Source of the DNA: a virus
IMG/VR virus record: IMGVR_UViG_3300045825_000283
Span: 1-28,520 of that record
Direction: 5' to 3' (one strand)
DNA: 28,520 nt
In this document: positions 1 to 7,771 of the stretch, piece after piece
How positions within the stretch are numbered: position 1 is the stretch's first letter
Layout: every line of letters starts with the position of its first letter
Position numbers and translations under genes: made by a program
The notes under the pieces: model-generated
What the model was told of the DNA's origin: nothing
The model's input: the letters and a program-made list of their open reading frames with translations, nothing else
Database searches by the model: none

Positions 1-2392
1 AGCCTTGTGTTATTTTCCCTTCCGACACTCGACCATTTTTAATTCCAAGCGCTCTATTCCTTGCCGAATTTATTTGAGCGAGTTCGTCTGGGTTTTTGGT
101 CATTAACTTCGGATTAATCTTGAGCGGGTCATCTGTCCACTGCTTATCAACGACATCCTGCATGCCGAAAGCATTTGGAGCAGTTGCGACTCGCCCGCCT
201 GTGATGTTGAAAATAGCTTTGCGATATTCTTCATCGTTTGCTTTTTTATCTTGCAACTTTTGAAATTCTTTAGGATTTTTATCGAATACCCAAAGCACTG
301 CGTCTCGCACGGCGTTGGTTGCGCCAGTCAAGTCAGTCGACATTTTTGTGACGGCGTTCTCTACGTCCTTCACATTGTTGCGCGTGGATGTGCCAATATC
401 GACAAGCTCTTTGTCTTTCGCAAGATTGAGCAGCGCTCCCTTCAACGCATCCGCACCGCCGGGTTCTTTCGCCCCGGCCTGTTTTGCTAACAGATTGTCT
501 TTTTCCTCTTTTGACAAAGAACCAAAATCACCTTTCAGAAAACTTGCTGAAAAGTCATTCAATCCTTTATCGTCGCTTCCCAATATTGAAGCAAGCGTCA
601 TGTGCTTAGAAGCGCCAACCTTGGACATATTAATTTTGTATTTGTCCATCAGCGTTTTCGACATTCCGCCGATACTTCCTGATTTTTGCCATGCAGTGTC
701 GAACCCACGAAATTCCTGCTGACTCAATCCGGTTATGGTCGCACCGCCCATTTCATATTCGGATGTTCCCGGCTTGGCCCATCTTTGAAGCTCAAGCATC
801 TGTAAATCGACATTGGCGCGGTCGCTGTTCGGGTTGGCTTTTATTGCGCGAGCTACTTTTTTCCTGCTTTCTGGCACTCTTGGATCATCGATCAATTGCT
901 GCATGGCATTACGAGCCGAGCCGTTTGCTCCTTGAGATTTGATCAATCCAATCTCCAGCGCCCCCATTCCGGTGCCTTTGAATGCGTTTTGAAAAGCCGC
1001 CAATTGCATATTGTTTGTTGCTTCGCTGCCGTTGCCACGGAATGCCGAGTCCACCCTTCCCATGATTGAAGCTGCACCCTGCACATCCATGCCGGGCATG
1101 CCTGAACTATTCAGGTTAGACATCATCCCAGCGTAACCGGCGATATTCGGCGCAGCCACCAGAGACTGCCGTGCAGCCGTTGATGCGAAGTTGGTCACGG
1201 CAGACAGCAATTCTCCGGCCTTGGAACCCAGCCCGCCCTTTTCAATCGCCTCAGCCATGACCATGCTCATGCGCTTTGTGTCGCCACCGTCCGCCTTGAA
1301 CTGGCGCATCGTGGCCATGAAACTGACACCCTGAGACGGATCAAGCCCAAGAGACCGAGCGAAACCGGTTGAATTGTTGATATCGCCGGAAAGCCCCTTG
1401 CCGCCCATCGAGCCGGAGATTTGTGTGAACTCACGCGAGAGTTTAAGGGACTCGGCATAGGTCAGCCCCATCCCTGTCGCGGCGGCCCGCGTAGAGGCGC
1501 GTAATGACTCGAAATCAACCCTTACGCCACCCAGTGAGCGGCGCAGATCGGCAACTCCAGAGGATTCAGTCTCGGCACCACCGAGCGCATTCCCAATACC
1601 GCCGCCAAGCGCTCCGCCGAGGGCAGAACCGGCCACCATACCCAGCGGGCCACCCAGCATGCCAAGGCCACCACCAAGGATCGAGCCAATCGAACCAACA
1701 ACGCTGCCACCCGTCCCGCCGACCATCATAGAGCCAAGCGCCCCACCAGCGGCCCCGGCCATCATGTAACCCTTACCACCCCAGCGGCTGGATTGTGGTT
1801 TTTCGACTCCTGCGTTTTGCAGGATGCGTGAGAGCGCATTCTTGCGGGCATTCTGCTCTACCGCATTCCCGCTCTTGTCTCCAAGGACGTCGGCGAAGCT
1901 GCCATGTTGGACATAGGCCGAAGATGCACCACCACCAGACCGCATGCGGGAGTGAGCGCGGGAGATTGCATCAACCTGCGTCTCCGAATACGAGCGCCCC
2001 ATCGCACGAAGGGCTTCCTGCTGCTTCTTGATTTCAGCCGTGGCCAGCTTGGTCTTTGAGGCCAGCCGCTCCATCGATGTCTCGGCCTTGGACTTACCCT
2101 GCCCACCGTTGGTTAGTTCCTTGACGGACTGGGATATGGCATTGCGAACATTATTGAGCTGCTTCTCGGCATCGCTGGTATCGACGCCGAGCTTTTTCTT
2201 GTCCTCTATCAGCTTTTTGAACGCATCGGCAGACTGCCGTGCAGACTTCATGCGATTTTCAAACTCGCCGGTCTCGACAGTCAGGTGCCCACCAGTGAGG
2301 GAAGACTGAAGCGCCTCGGCGTTCTTTTGCGCGCTTTGAAGCGCAGAATTCAGGTCTCCTACGTCTGCGCCGACTTCAATCTTGATGCCCAT
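1..2392 (-). CDS. Tail tape measure protein (3' end outside window)
   Basis: This reading frame starts with ATG at 2392, just after the stop of the frameshifted tail chaperone, and stays open to the left edge. About 797 residues are visible and the C-terminus is missing. The first ~190 residues are charged and helical, as expected of a tail-length ruler. Residues ~208-272 form a glycine/alanine/methionine-rich hydrophobic stretch with repeated small-x-x-x-small spacing, typical of the membrane-active part of tape measure proteins. The rest is alpha-helical with no recognised enzymatic domain in the visible part. Position directly after the G/T chaperone pair is the standard place for this gene. 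In the family, the protein sets tail length, is bound by the chaperones during assembly, and is ejected ahead of the DNA. Function rests on context and composition rather than on a catalytic motif. Confidence 0.88.
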   Translation of the reverse strand, partial: MGIKIEVGADVGDLNSALQSAQKNAEALQSSLTGGHLTVETGEFENRMKSARQSADAFKKLIEDKKKLGVDTSDAEKQLNNVRNAISQSVKELTNGGQGKSKAETSMERLASKTKLATAEIKKQQEALRAMGRSYSETQVDAISRAHSRMRSGGGASSAYVQHGSFADVLGDKSGNAVEQNARKNALSRILQNAGVEKPQSSRWGGKGYMMAGAAGGALGSMMVGGTGGSVVGSIGSILGGGLGMLGGPLGMVAGSALGGALGGGIGNALGGAETESSGVADLRRSLGGVRVDFESLRASTRAAATGMGLTYAESLKLSREFTQISGSMGGKGLSGDINNSTGFARSLGLDPSQGVSFMATMRQFKADGGDTKRMSMVMAEAIEKGGLGSKAGELLSAVTNFASTAARQSLVAAPNIAGYAGMMSNLNSSGMPGMDVQGAASIMGRVDSAFRGNGSEATNNMQLAAFQNAFKGTGMGALEIGLIKSQGANGSARNAMQQLIDDPRVPESRKKVARAIKANPNSDRANVDLQMLELQRWAKPGTSEYEMGGATITGLSQQEFRGFDTAWQKSGSIGGMSKTLMDKYKINMSKVGASKHMTLASILGSDDKGLNDFSASFLKGDFGSLSKEEKDNLLAKQAGAKEPGGADALKGALLNLAKDKELVDIGTSTRNNVKDVENAVTKMSTDLTGATNAVRDAVLWVFDKNPKEFQKLQDKKANDEEYRKAIFNITGGRVATAPNAFGMQDVVDKQWTDDPLKINPKLMTKNPDELAQINSARNRALGIKNGRVSEGKITQG

Positions 2393-2650
2393 TTAGATCA
2401 CCTTTTCCCAGTCGTCCGATTCCATCAGTTCAGCAATTGACTCGGCATTAAATTCTTCATCTTCGCTGCTGTCCGTCGCAGGGTTGGCAGTGAAGTGGTG
2501 CGCCCAGAATTCAGTCTCAATTTCCTCTGGGGTCAAACTAAGGAAGCGCGGGTCGTTCGGGGTGAGATTGTATTTCTGCCGGAACCAGAATGAGTAGGTT
2601 CCGACAAGTTCCCGTCCTTTACGCCTTGCTTGCGACTTTCGCCGCGACTC
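2393..2650 (-). CDS. Tail assembly chaperone, T-type frameshift extension
   Basis: An open frame of 85 codons follows the end of the G-type gene and ends with TAA directly before the tape measure ATG. It has no ATG, GTG or TTG near its beginning, so it is not expected to be started independently. From residue ~17 of the extension it reads ELVGTYSFWFRQKYNLTPND, followed by an acidic tail ending ESDDWEKVI. Aromatic and polar motifs like this are common in the second tail chaperone of contractile and long non-contractile tails. It lies +1 relative to the upstream gene, so a +1 (or -2) slip near codon 100 would give a fusion of about 185 residues. In the family, the fusion coats the tape measure protein and recruits tube subunits, and is absent from the finished virion. 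Confidence 0.8.
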   Translation of the reverse strand, partial: ESRRKSQARRKGRELVGTYSFWFRQKYNLTPNDPRFLSLTPEEIETEFWAHHFTANPATDSSEDEEFNAESIAELMESDDWEKVI

Positions 2651-2951
2651 GAAAAGAGTCCTCCTTTTCTGTGAGCAGGTTTGAAAGCTCTACCACTTGC
2701 AAACCTTTACTGTCGTCCAGCGCGGTCAGGTCTTCCCATCCAGCAGGGCAGGACACGCAAAGCACGCTGTGCGCAGCCGTGATTCCAGCAAAGAAGCTCA
2801 GTTCTTTGTCCGCTTCTTCGTCCTCGCCTTGCAGGTAGCGCAGGTACACCACGCGAATCTTCATCATGTCGCCAATGGTGCGGCGTGCGTAAACGAAGTC
2901 ACCAACATCAGGTAGCGGGATCGTGAAGTCTGTAGCGGATGGTTCTCTCAT
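2619..2951 (-). CDS. Tail assembly chaperone, G-type (110 aa)
   Basis: This 110-residue protein begins with ATG at 2951, preceded by AGGAGA seven bases upstream. It lies between the tail tube gene and the tape measure gene, the fixed position of the major tail chaperone (lambda gpG-like). It contains the acidic segment LQGEDEEADKELSFF and two cysteines (VLCVSCPAG). It terminates at TAA in frame 0. A second frame continues without an independent start, which gives the classic G/GT arrangement. A small fraction of ribosomes would make the longer GT fusion. It is probably cytoplasmic and acts only during assembly. The call rests on context and on the downstream frame; residue-level similarity to known G proteins is not obvious. 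Confidence 0.8.
   Translation of the reverse strand: MREPSATDFTIPLPDVGDFVYARRTIGDMMKIRVVYLRYLQGEDEEADKELSFFAGITAAHSVLCVSCPAGWEDLTALDDSKGLQVVELSNLLTEKEDSFRVAAKVASKA
2648..2669 (-). promoter_or_regulatory. Candidate programmed +1 (or -2) frameshift site with SD-like stimulator
   Basis: On the minus strand the sequence reads AAGGAGGA, four bases, then UUU CGA in frame 0 (codons 100-101 of the G-type gene). A tRNA-Phe on UUU could slip one base forward onto UUC, while CGA is a slowly decoded codon in many bacteria. The strong Shine-Dalgarno-like AAGGAGGA serves no start codon in either frame, and resembles the internal stimulator of the prfB +1 shift. Slipping here joins the frame that encodes the T-type extension. 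A -2 slip on the U-run would reach the same frame. Confidence 0.6.
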
Positions 2952-2970
2952 TGTGGTCTCCTGTTGAAAC

Positions 2971-3002
2971 GAAAAAGCGGGACGGATTCAAACCCGTCCC
3001 GC
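2971..3002 (-). terminator. Rho-independent terminator after the tail tube gene
   Basis: Perfect 9-bp arms GCGGGACGG and CCGTCCCGC (2977-2985 and 2994-3002) enclose an 8-base loop. On the minus strand the hairpin is followed by TTTTTC, as in an intrinsic terminator. It sits 18 bases downstream of the tube stop codon and just before the chaperone gene. It would lower transcription of chaperone and tape measure genes relative to sheath and tube. Confidence 0.8.
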
Positions 3003-3020
3003 GTTTGGAATGGCGCGGGT

Positions 3021-3446
3021 TTAAGCGCCCTTGCCGGATACATCCAGAGCCTTGAATACGGCGCTAGACACGATGATTGCATGTTTGCGAACGTGAACAC
3101 TTCCGCTGTCATACGAGCAGCCGATGTACTTGCGCAGGGTGGCACCGGAGTCCTTATCCACTGTCAGGATGTCGAAAACAACACCTCGCAGGGCATCGTC
3201 TCCATTCTCAAAGGTTAACCCAAGAGTGCGTAGATTACCGAGGCGAAGTACCATTTCCTCGATATTTATCGAGTGGGTTGCCATCGTAGGTACGTGTTCT
3301 TGTACGTGAATATCGCCGATGCCCGATGCACTTTCCAACGAATAGCTGTCACTCATGTCAACGGACTGAGCCATGCCGACCACATTACCGTCCAGCATGA
3401 CAACGTGGCGGTTACCGGACTTTACTTTCAAATTCTGTTGAGCCAT
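3021..3446 (-). CDS. Tail tube protein (141 aa)
   Basis: This is the gene directly downstream of the tail sheath, the usual place of the tube protein in contractile tails. It encodes 141 residues, in the size range of myophage tube proteins, with a beta-rich pattern. Segments such as NRHVVMLDGN and an internal HVQEHVPTMATHSINIEEMV stretch alternate polar and hydrophobic residues, as in the tube beta-barrel. The ATG at 3446 is preceded by AAAGGAAA. Tube subunits stack as hexamers inside the sheath and form the channel for DNA. The terminator immediately downstream separates this highly expressed gene from the low-copy chaperone and tape measure genes. No enzymatic residues are expected or seen. 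The identity follows mainly from order and size. Confidence 0.82.
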   Translation of the reverse strand: MAQQNLKVKSGNRHVVMLDGNVVGMAQSVDMSDSYSLESASGIGDIHVQEHVPTMATHSINIEEMVLRLGNLRTLGLTFENGDDALRGVVFDILTVDKDSGATLRKYIGCSYDSGSVHVRKHAIIVSSAVFKALDVSGKGA

Positions 3447-3477
3447 GACTCATTTCCTTTCGTGAATAAATTGTCCG

Positions 3478-5196
3478 TTAAACCGTCGCAGTGCCGGAAT
3501 ACGGTACAGCGTGGATCGTGCAAAGAATGAAGTTCTGCGGGATTCCGGGGCTGCACTCGAACTCAACGCTGGTCACGTCACCAGCGACCGACACGGTGAT
3601 GTTCTTGTAAGCAGGGCTGTTCGCATCACCGACCAGAATACCAAGACCGGCAGGGACAGGTTTAGCCAGAGCGCGCAAGGATGTATCAGCAGCCTCGAAC
3701 ACTTCCGTCAGGTACGTCGGGCTTCCGTTCTTGCCGCGCAGCGCATCAACAGCCTCACGCACAGTGCGAGACACGTAATCCATCGCCGCACCAGTCGAAG
3801 CCTCGACTCGGTTGTAGTTCTTGTTGTTCAGCCATGTGGTGCAAGACTTGACGACCTTGTAAACGCCGTTCACGTTCTCGACAGCCATCACGCCACCAGC
3901 AACAAGCGGATCAGTGTCGGTCGGATTGCGCAGATCAACCTCCATGCCTTTTGCTTTGATGGACTTGTTGGTCAGGGCGGTACCGGGTGTGACACCAGAC
4001 AGCATACCGGCCAGTTGAGCAGCAACGATATAAGGTGGCAGCAATACCAGCGTGCCGTTCAAGTCATAGTCGCGTTCGCCGAAGCCAACATACGACACAC
4101 GGTCGCTGTTCAGCGCAGCAGCAGCTGCGACAGCACCAGCAACAGTTCCACCAGAAGCACCGCCGCACACAGCGCGGCGCTCTTTGCGGGCAATGTCGGA
4201 CATGAACGATACATGCGTCGAAGTCATCGCGTGAATCGATGCATCGCTGGTGACGGGGCTTACCCACTGGCAGTCCTGAGTTTGCAGGACGGTGAAGGCG
4301 TTTGTCCACTGGGTGTTTGTAACCGTTCCATCCGTACCGCCAGCCAGATATGTAAAGGCGATATTTGCAGGAAGCGTCCCAACGCTCGCGGCGCGAGTCG
4401 CTGTAACGAAACCCTCACTCGTACCGTTGATCCAGTCAATAACGGCCTGCAGGTTTGCGGTCACGGTGTACAGGGCGGTTTTCACGTCCTGAGTGATTGC
4501 CACGGTGTCCAGAGAATTCAAAGTGGCGTCGTTGCCGTTGCCATTGAGAACGACAGCAGCGAAGCTGGCAACAGCATTGATACGGTCGACCAGTTTCTGC
4601 ACGGTGTTGTAGGTCGCCAAGTCCAGACTTGCAACCTGAGTACCAGCCGGAGCTTGAAGCACCAGAATCGTGTTGTTGATCGACATCACTGCGGTAGCTT
4701 GAACGCCGCCGTACTGGATGCTGAATTGCGAAGAAGCGATGTTGTCTTGACTGAAATAGCTGTTGCCAAGCTGGGTGGTAACCTTTTTACCGGATACCGT
4801 GCCGGACTCGATTTTGACTTTGATCGCATTGGTGTACAGGCCGTAGTCGGTCGATACTAGATTGATCACGGGCGCAGCCAACGAATCAAGCAGCGCCAAG
4901 GAAGCCTGCACGGCAGGGTTCACGCGGACAGCGATAATCTTGGAAGGTGCCGGAGTCTCAGAACTCGGGTCGAATGCTTTCTGGATCGCGGTCAGCAATT
5001 CCCCGGAGCGCAGAACCAATGCAGCCTCGGTCGCATTGCTGAATGCGATAGCGGAGTTCGGAATGCCACCTTCGGACTGCCCGATCAAGGCAAGCGTATT
5101 TCCGCCTTGAGGGTTTCTGTTTGCCATTGCCGAGTCATCGACTTGGCTGGCGGTGGTTGGGGTGGTGTACAGGCGACCGGCAAAAAAGACAGACAT
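3478..5196 (-). CDS. Tail sheath protein (572 aa)
   Basis: This 572-residue protein has the layout of contractile tail sheath proteins: a variable N-terminal half followed by a conserved C-terminal domain. The C-terminal half contains the segment LPPYIVAAQLAGMLSGVTPG, matching the conserved helix and loop after the sheath core strand, then the terminal region TVREAVDALRG and a strand-rich end. The start at 5196 has a strong AAGGAG eight bases upstream. In the family, sheath rings surround the tube and contract to drive it through the host envelope. Its presence shows myovirus-type morphology. The tube gene follows 31 bases later and a small unknown protein precedes it. The N-terminal half is rich in Ala, Thr, Val and Asn, and may carry exposed decoration domains. 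Confidence 0.92.
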   Translation of the reverse strand: MSVFFAGRLYTTPTTASQVDDSAMANRNPQGGNTLALIGQSEGGIPNSAIAFSNATEAALVLRSGELLTAIQKAFDPSSETPAPSKIIAVRVNPAVQASLALLDSLAAPVINLVSTDYGLYTNAIKVKIESGTVSGKKVTTQLGNSYFSQDNIASSQFSIQYGGVQATAVMSINNTILVLQAPAGTQVASLDLATYNTVQKLVDRINAVASFAAVVLNGNGNDATLNSLDTVAITQDVKTALYTVTANLQAVIDWINGTSEGFVTATRAASVGTLPANIAFTYLAGGTDGTVTNTQWTNAFTVLQTQDCQWVSPVTSDASIHAMTSTHVSFMSDIARKERRAVCGGASGGTVAGAVAAAAALNSDRVSYVGFGERDYDLNGTLVLLPPYIVAAQLAGMLSGVTPGTALTNKSIKAKGMEVDLRNPTDTDPLVAGGVMAVENVNGVYKVVKSCTTWLNNKNYNRVEASTGAAMDYVSRTVREAVDALRGKNGSPTYLTEVFEAADTSLRALAKPVPAGLGILVGDANSPAYKNITVSVAGDVTSVEFECSPGIPQNFILCTIHAVPYSGTATV

Positions 5197-5218
5197 AGCT
5201 TTCTCCTTGATGAATTAT

Positions 5219-5488
5219 TTAAACAGGCTTCGTCTCAAACGCAGTAAAGCGCGCGGAGAAGTTTGCATGTGTGTCCTTGACGGTACCGGCTTTATTTTCC
5301 ACGTAGAAGAACGCGCCGATCAGTTCAACCCGACTATCCGTCGAGGACAGTCTGGTGCAGAATTCCTCCAGCGTCAGCGGAAAGTCAGTGACCTCCTTGC
5401 TCGGCTGAACAACAGGAGCAACAGAAGTGGTTGCCACAGGAGCATCCGGTAAATCTTGCGTGTCTTTCGCTGGTGTTTCTTTTGCCAT
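5219..5488 (-). CDS. Small unknown structural-region protein (89 aa)
   Basis: I place the start at the ATG at 5488, where TAGGAGA lies eight bases upstream. A longer in-frame extension to 5587 has no ribosome binding site and would overlap the upstream gene. The N-terminal ~30 residues are rich in Pro, Ala, Thr and Val (MAKETPAKDTQDLPDAPVAT) and look disordered. Residues 35-89 form a compact-looking domain with LTLEEFCTRLSS and a final FSARFTAFETKPV. It lies between the tail terminator and the sheath, and is likely to be co-translated with the upstream gene because its ribosome binding site overlaps that gene's TAG stop. I do not recognise the family. A minor tail or assembly role is an inference from position only. 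Confidence 0.75.
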   Translation of the reverse strand: MAKETPAKDTQDLPDAPVATTSVAPVVQPSKEVTDFPLTLEEFCTRLSSTDSRVELIGAFFYVENKAGTVKDTHANFSARFTAFETKPV

Positions 5489-5499
5489 TTCGCTATCTC

Positions 5500-6333
5500 C
5501 TAATAAACCACGCTGACCAGAATTGATTTCATTACCGCACTGCTCAACGACGATGTAACCGATGGTGCCTGACAGGTGAAAGTACACATCACTTGATACA
5601 CCGGCACGTTGTAGCTCTGAAAATCTTCGGTGTCTGCCTGCTGGAATTCGACCTCAGTCAGACCAACACCATAAAACACGGGGAGGTTTGCCTGAATGAT
5701 CGTCTTGATCGCTTGCCTTAGAGACCGTCGTTCGTCCGGATTGAGAGACCAAACAACAATCGAAAGCTGAACGCGAGACAACCACCCTTCGCTACTTTCC
5801 CATTTCTCAGCTACCGCGTCATATGCGTCACTGGCTATCATTTCACCCAGAGCGCGAGTCGCGGCGGCGTCCTGATTGCAATGTACTGTCACGACAGGCC
5901 ACGCCACATCGTCGAATAATGGGGGGGCGGTGAGCACCTTGATAGCGGTTGCAGCAGTGTCGATTCGGCTGGCAGCAATCAATGCCTGCAGCCCATCATC
6001 CAGCCGGTCGCGCACAAGCAGCAAAGGATCGACGCCATTGTCCAGAAAGCTCGCCGCTGGGGTGGCGCTCAGAGTAGCCTCGGCAGTCCATGTCGTGCCG
6101 TTGAACCAATATGGCTTGTAGAAGTACGGGGTGCCGTTCAGCAGGCCGGTGATGTCGAGTTGCACATTCCCTCCGCCATTGCTGGCCACCACGGAAGCGG
6201 CGGCATCGTTGTATCCGGTGAACGTGTCCGCCAGCTTGCGCAGCACGCGCCACTCAAGCGCGGCAACCGGCGGATTGTAAAAAATCCGGATGGCATTACC
6301 GACAGGGAGAAGTTCTAGCAGGGCGAGAGGCAT
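5500..6333 (-). CDS. Tail terminator-like protein with N-terminal FN3-like domain (277 aa)
   Basis: Residues ~1-95 read like a fibronectin type III or Ig-like beta-sandwich, with VGNAIRIFYNPPVAALEWRV, a central ITGLLNGTPYFYKPYWF turn typical of FN3 (GLxxGxxY) and a terminal strand. Residues ~100-277 are a separate alpha/beta domain with DPLLLVRDRLDDGLQALI near its start and QLSIVVWSLNPDERRSLRQA further on. This resembles tail terminator or tail completion proteins, which cap the tube and join it to the head. The gene sits between the neck-type protein and the sheath, where terminators are found. It ends with TAG, which overlaps the ribosome binding site of the next gene. No strong ribosome binding site precedes the ATG at 6333, so translational coupling is likely. 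The fusion is uncommon in the better known families. Confidence 0.65.
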   Translation of the reverse strand: MPLALLELLPVGNAIRIFYNPPVAALEWRVLRKLADTFTGYNDAAASVVASNGGGNVQLDITGLLNGTPYFYKPYWFNGTTWTAEATLSATPAASFLDNGVDPLLLVRDRLDDGLQALIAASRIDTAATAIKVLTAPPLFDDVAWPVVTVHCNQDAAATRALGEMIASDAYDAVAEKWESSEGWLSRVQLSIVVWSLNPDERRSLRQAIKTIIQANLPVFYGVGLTEVEFQQADTEDFQSYNVPVYQVMCTFTCQAPSVTSSLSSAVMKSILVSVVY

Positions 6334-6343
6334 GGATGGAGTA

Positions 6344-7111
6344 TTACATCACGATATTTGACAGGGCGGATTTCATATTTAAGGCCAAAATCTCGTTCAT
6401 GGCCGACGAAACGTCACGGGCTATGTTCTTGCCGGGCTTGGCCGCGATCAGCCATTTGCCTACCTGCTTCGAGGTCATCACGCGGAATGTGAGGTAGGCC
6501 GAAGACTTCTGGTCGCCGGACGAGGTGTCGAACCGCACCATCCCTGCATAAATATCGGTCGAATGGCCTGCAGCCTTTGGTGTCATTCCAGCTGCCAGCC
6601 TGCCACCCCAACTATATGACGCCTGCGGCACCGTCGCACCGGTTGCGGAAAGGCGGGTACCAGTGCCAGTGATACTCGATGCAGCAAGGTTTTTGGCAAT
6701 CGCGTAAACATCGCTTGGCATTCCGCCAATTGCGCCCGGTGTGTTGTGCCGCATGGGGATGATCAGGTACTTGGAGCCGTCCTTAGCCATGCGCGTCTTT
6801 GACGACGTGTTCAGCATTTCCTTGAGGTCGCGCGGAGCGAAGCCGTTCTCGAACTGCTCTGCCAGCGGAGAATCAGACCAGACCTCGGCGGTGGTCGGAC
6901 TGAGCATCTTCCACTCGACGGACTCAGCCATCGCCTTCTTGTCGCCGATCCAGATATCCGGAACGCCCATTACAGAGGCTTGCCATGTGGCCTTTGTCTG
7001 CTGTGCGGTGGTTGAAATTGCCGATTCAATGCCGTCCATGCAGGCAGCCAGAACCGCCTCGGCCAGACCAGAAAGACCGCGCACGTCGAACTGGACGCGG
7101 AAGTCGGCCAT
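6344..7111 (-). CDS. Neck / tail completion protein, virion morphogenesis type (255 aa)
   Basis: The 255-residue product has an N-terminal amphipathic segment (FDVRGLSGLAEAVLAACMDG). A central part follows with SDSPLAEQFENGFAPRDLKE and a KYLIIPMRHNTPGAIGGMPS stretch, and the C-terminal region is helical. The pattern of a helical N-terminus, an exposed E-x-G turn and a late beta sheet is reminiscent of HK97 gp10 or phage virion morphogenesis proteins, which act at the head-tail joint. The start at 7111 overlaps the upstream stop as TAATG and has TAGGAAA upstream. Position between the connector-type gene and the tail terminator agrees with a neck role. The family match is from pattern and order only. 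Confidence 0.6.
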   Translation of the reverse strand: MADFRVQFDVRGLSGLAEAVLAACMDGIESAISTTAQQTKATWQASVMGVPDIWIGDKKAMAESVEWKMLSPTTAEVWSDSPLAEQFENGFAPRDLKEMLNTSSKTRMAKDGSKYLIIPMRHNTPGAIGGMPSDVYAIAKNLAASSITGTGTRLSATGATVPQASYSWGGRLAAGMTPKAAGHSTDIYAGMVRFDTSSGDQKSSAYLTFRVMTSKQVGKWLIAAKPGKNIARDVSSAMNEILALNMKSALSNIVM

Positions 7112-7743
7112 TATTTCCTACCGAGCAGGTCGAATTTGCGCAGGACGACGCGCCGTGGGAGCGCGGAGCCGTGCTGGTGCGCGCGGTCTTGGGCGATATC
7201 GGAGAAGCAGAAGTACTCCGGAACCTTGCGGCCAGTGATACTGAACTGCTGGCCAGAGGGAGGGGGAGTTTGCCCGGCCTGCCAAGTCAACGCGCCATCA
7301 GTGCCGACGTTCGGGATTCCACCCTCAACAAGGTGCCCAGCCGCGATCCAGAAGATGCGATCAATCTCGGAAACTGCGAAGTTCAGCTTTTTGGTCGAAT
7401 CAGCCATCGTCTGGCTGAACGGAGAGGACGAGTTCATCATCGCCACGCGGTCGTACTGCCCCATCGGGTACAGGGCAGAATCGGACGGAAGAGTGAGCAC
7501 GACGTCTCCCTGCTCCCACATTCCCATCATTGCCCATTCGCGCTGCACCTTTGCGCCAGCGATACCGGCGTCACCCTGCACAGCATCCGTCCACGTCCGG
7601 CCCTTACCGGCGCAGATCGGGCAGTTGGGCTGCGGAGAGCCGGAAGTAGGCGAAAGGCACGGGCAGGCGAAGGCGCGGCGCCATGAGAAAAGCTGGCCGA
7701 TGCCGCCAAGGAATGCGTTAAAAGCGAGGGGTTCGAGATGCAT
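7111..7743 (-). CDS. Cysteine-containing neck / head-tail joining protein (210 aa)
   Basis: This protein of 210 residues carries a four-cysteine cluster near the N-terminus (C27, C29, C41, C44, in ACPCLSPTSG and NCPICAGKG), which may bind zinc. The GxGxW context following C44 is like small phage neck proteins that use a zinc ribbon. The remainder is beta-rich, with DRVAMMNSSSPFSQT and ITGRKVPEYFCFSD segments. It lies between the connector and the tail completion protein, and overlaps the latter as TAATG. I see only a weak ribosome binding site before the ATG at 7743; the upstream stop is 28 bases away. Likely role: a virion protein at the head-tail interface. The exact family is not certain. 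Confidence 0.55.
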   Translation of the reverse strand: MHLEPLAFNAFLGGIGQLFSWRRAFACPCLSPTSGSPQPNCPICAGKGRTWTDAVQGDAGIAGAKVQREWAMMGMWEQGDVVLTLPSDSALYPMGQYDRVAMMNSSSPFSQTMADSTKKLNFAVSEIDRIFWIAAGHLVEGGIPNVGTDGALTWQAGQTPPPSGQQFSITGRKVPEYFCFSDIAQDRAHQHGSALPRRVVLRKFDLLGRK

Positions 7744-7771
7744 AACGCCAGATTAGCGTCACGATTGAAGC

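Noticed and set aside
2400-2640. A -1 frameshift for the tail chaperone
   Set aside because: The -1 frame is open for a short way but encodes no chaperone-like sequence and ends in TGA; the T-type sequence is in the +1 frame.
3511-4860. Long plus-strand frame (449 codons) opposite the sheath gene
   Set aside because: It mirrors the sheath codons on the other strand, has no fitting ribosome binding site or family pattern, and the sheath assignment is strong.
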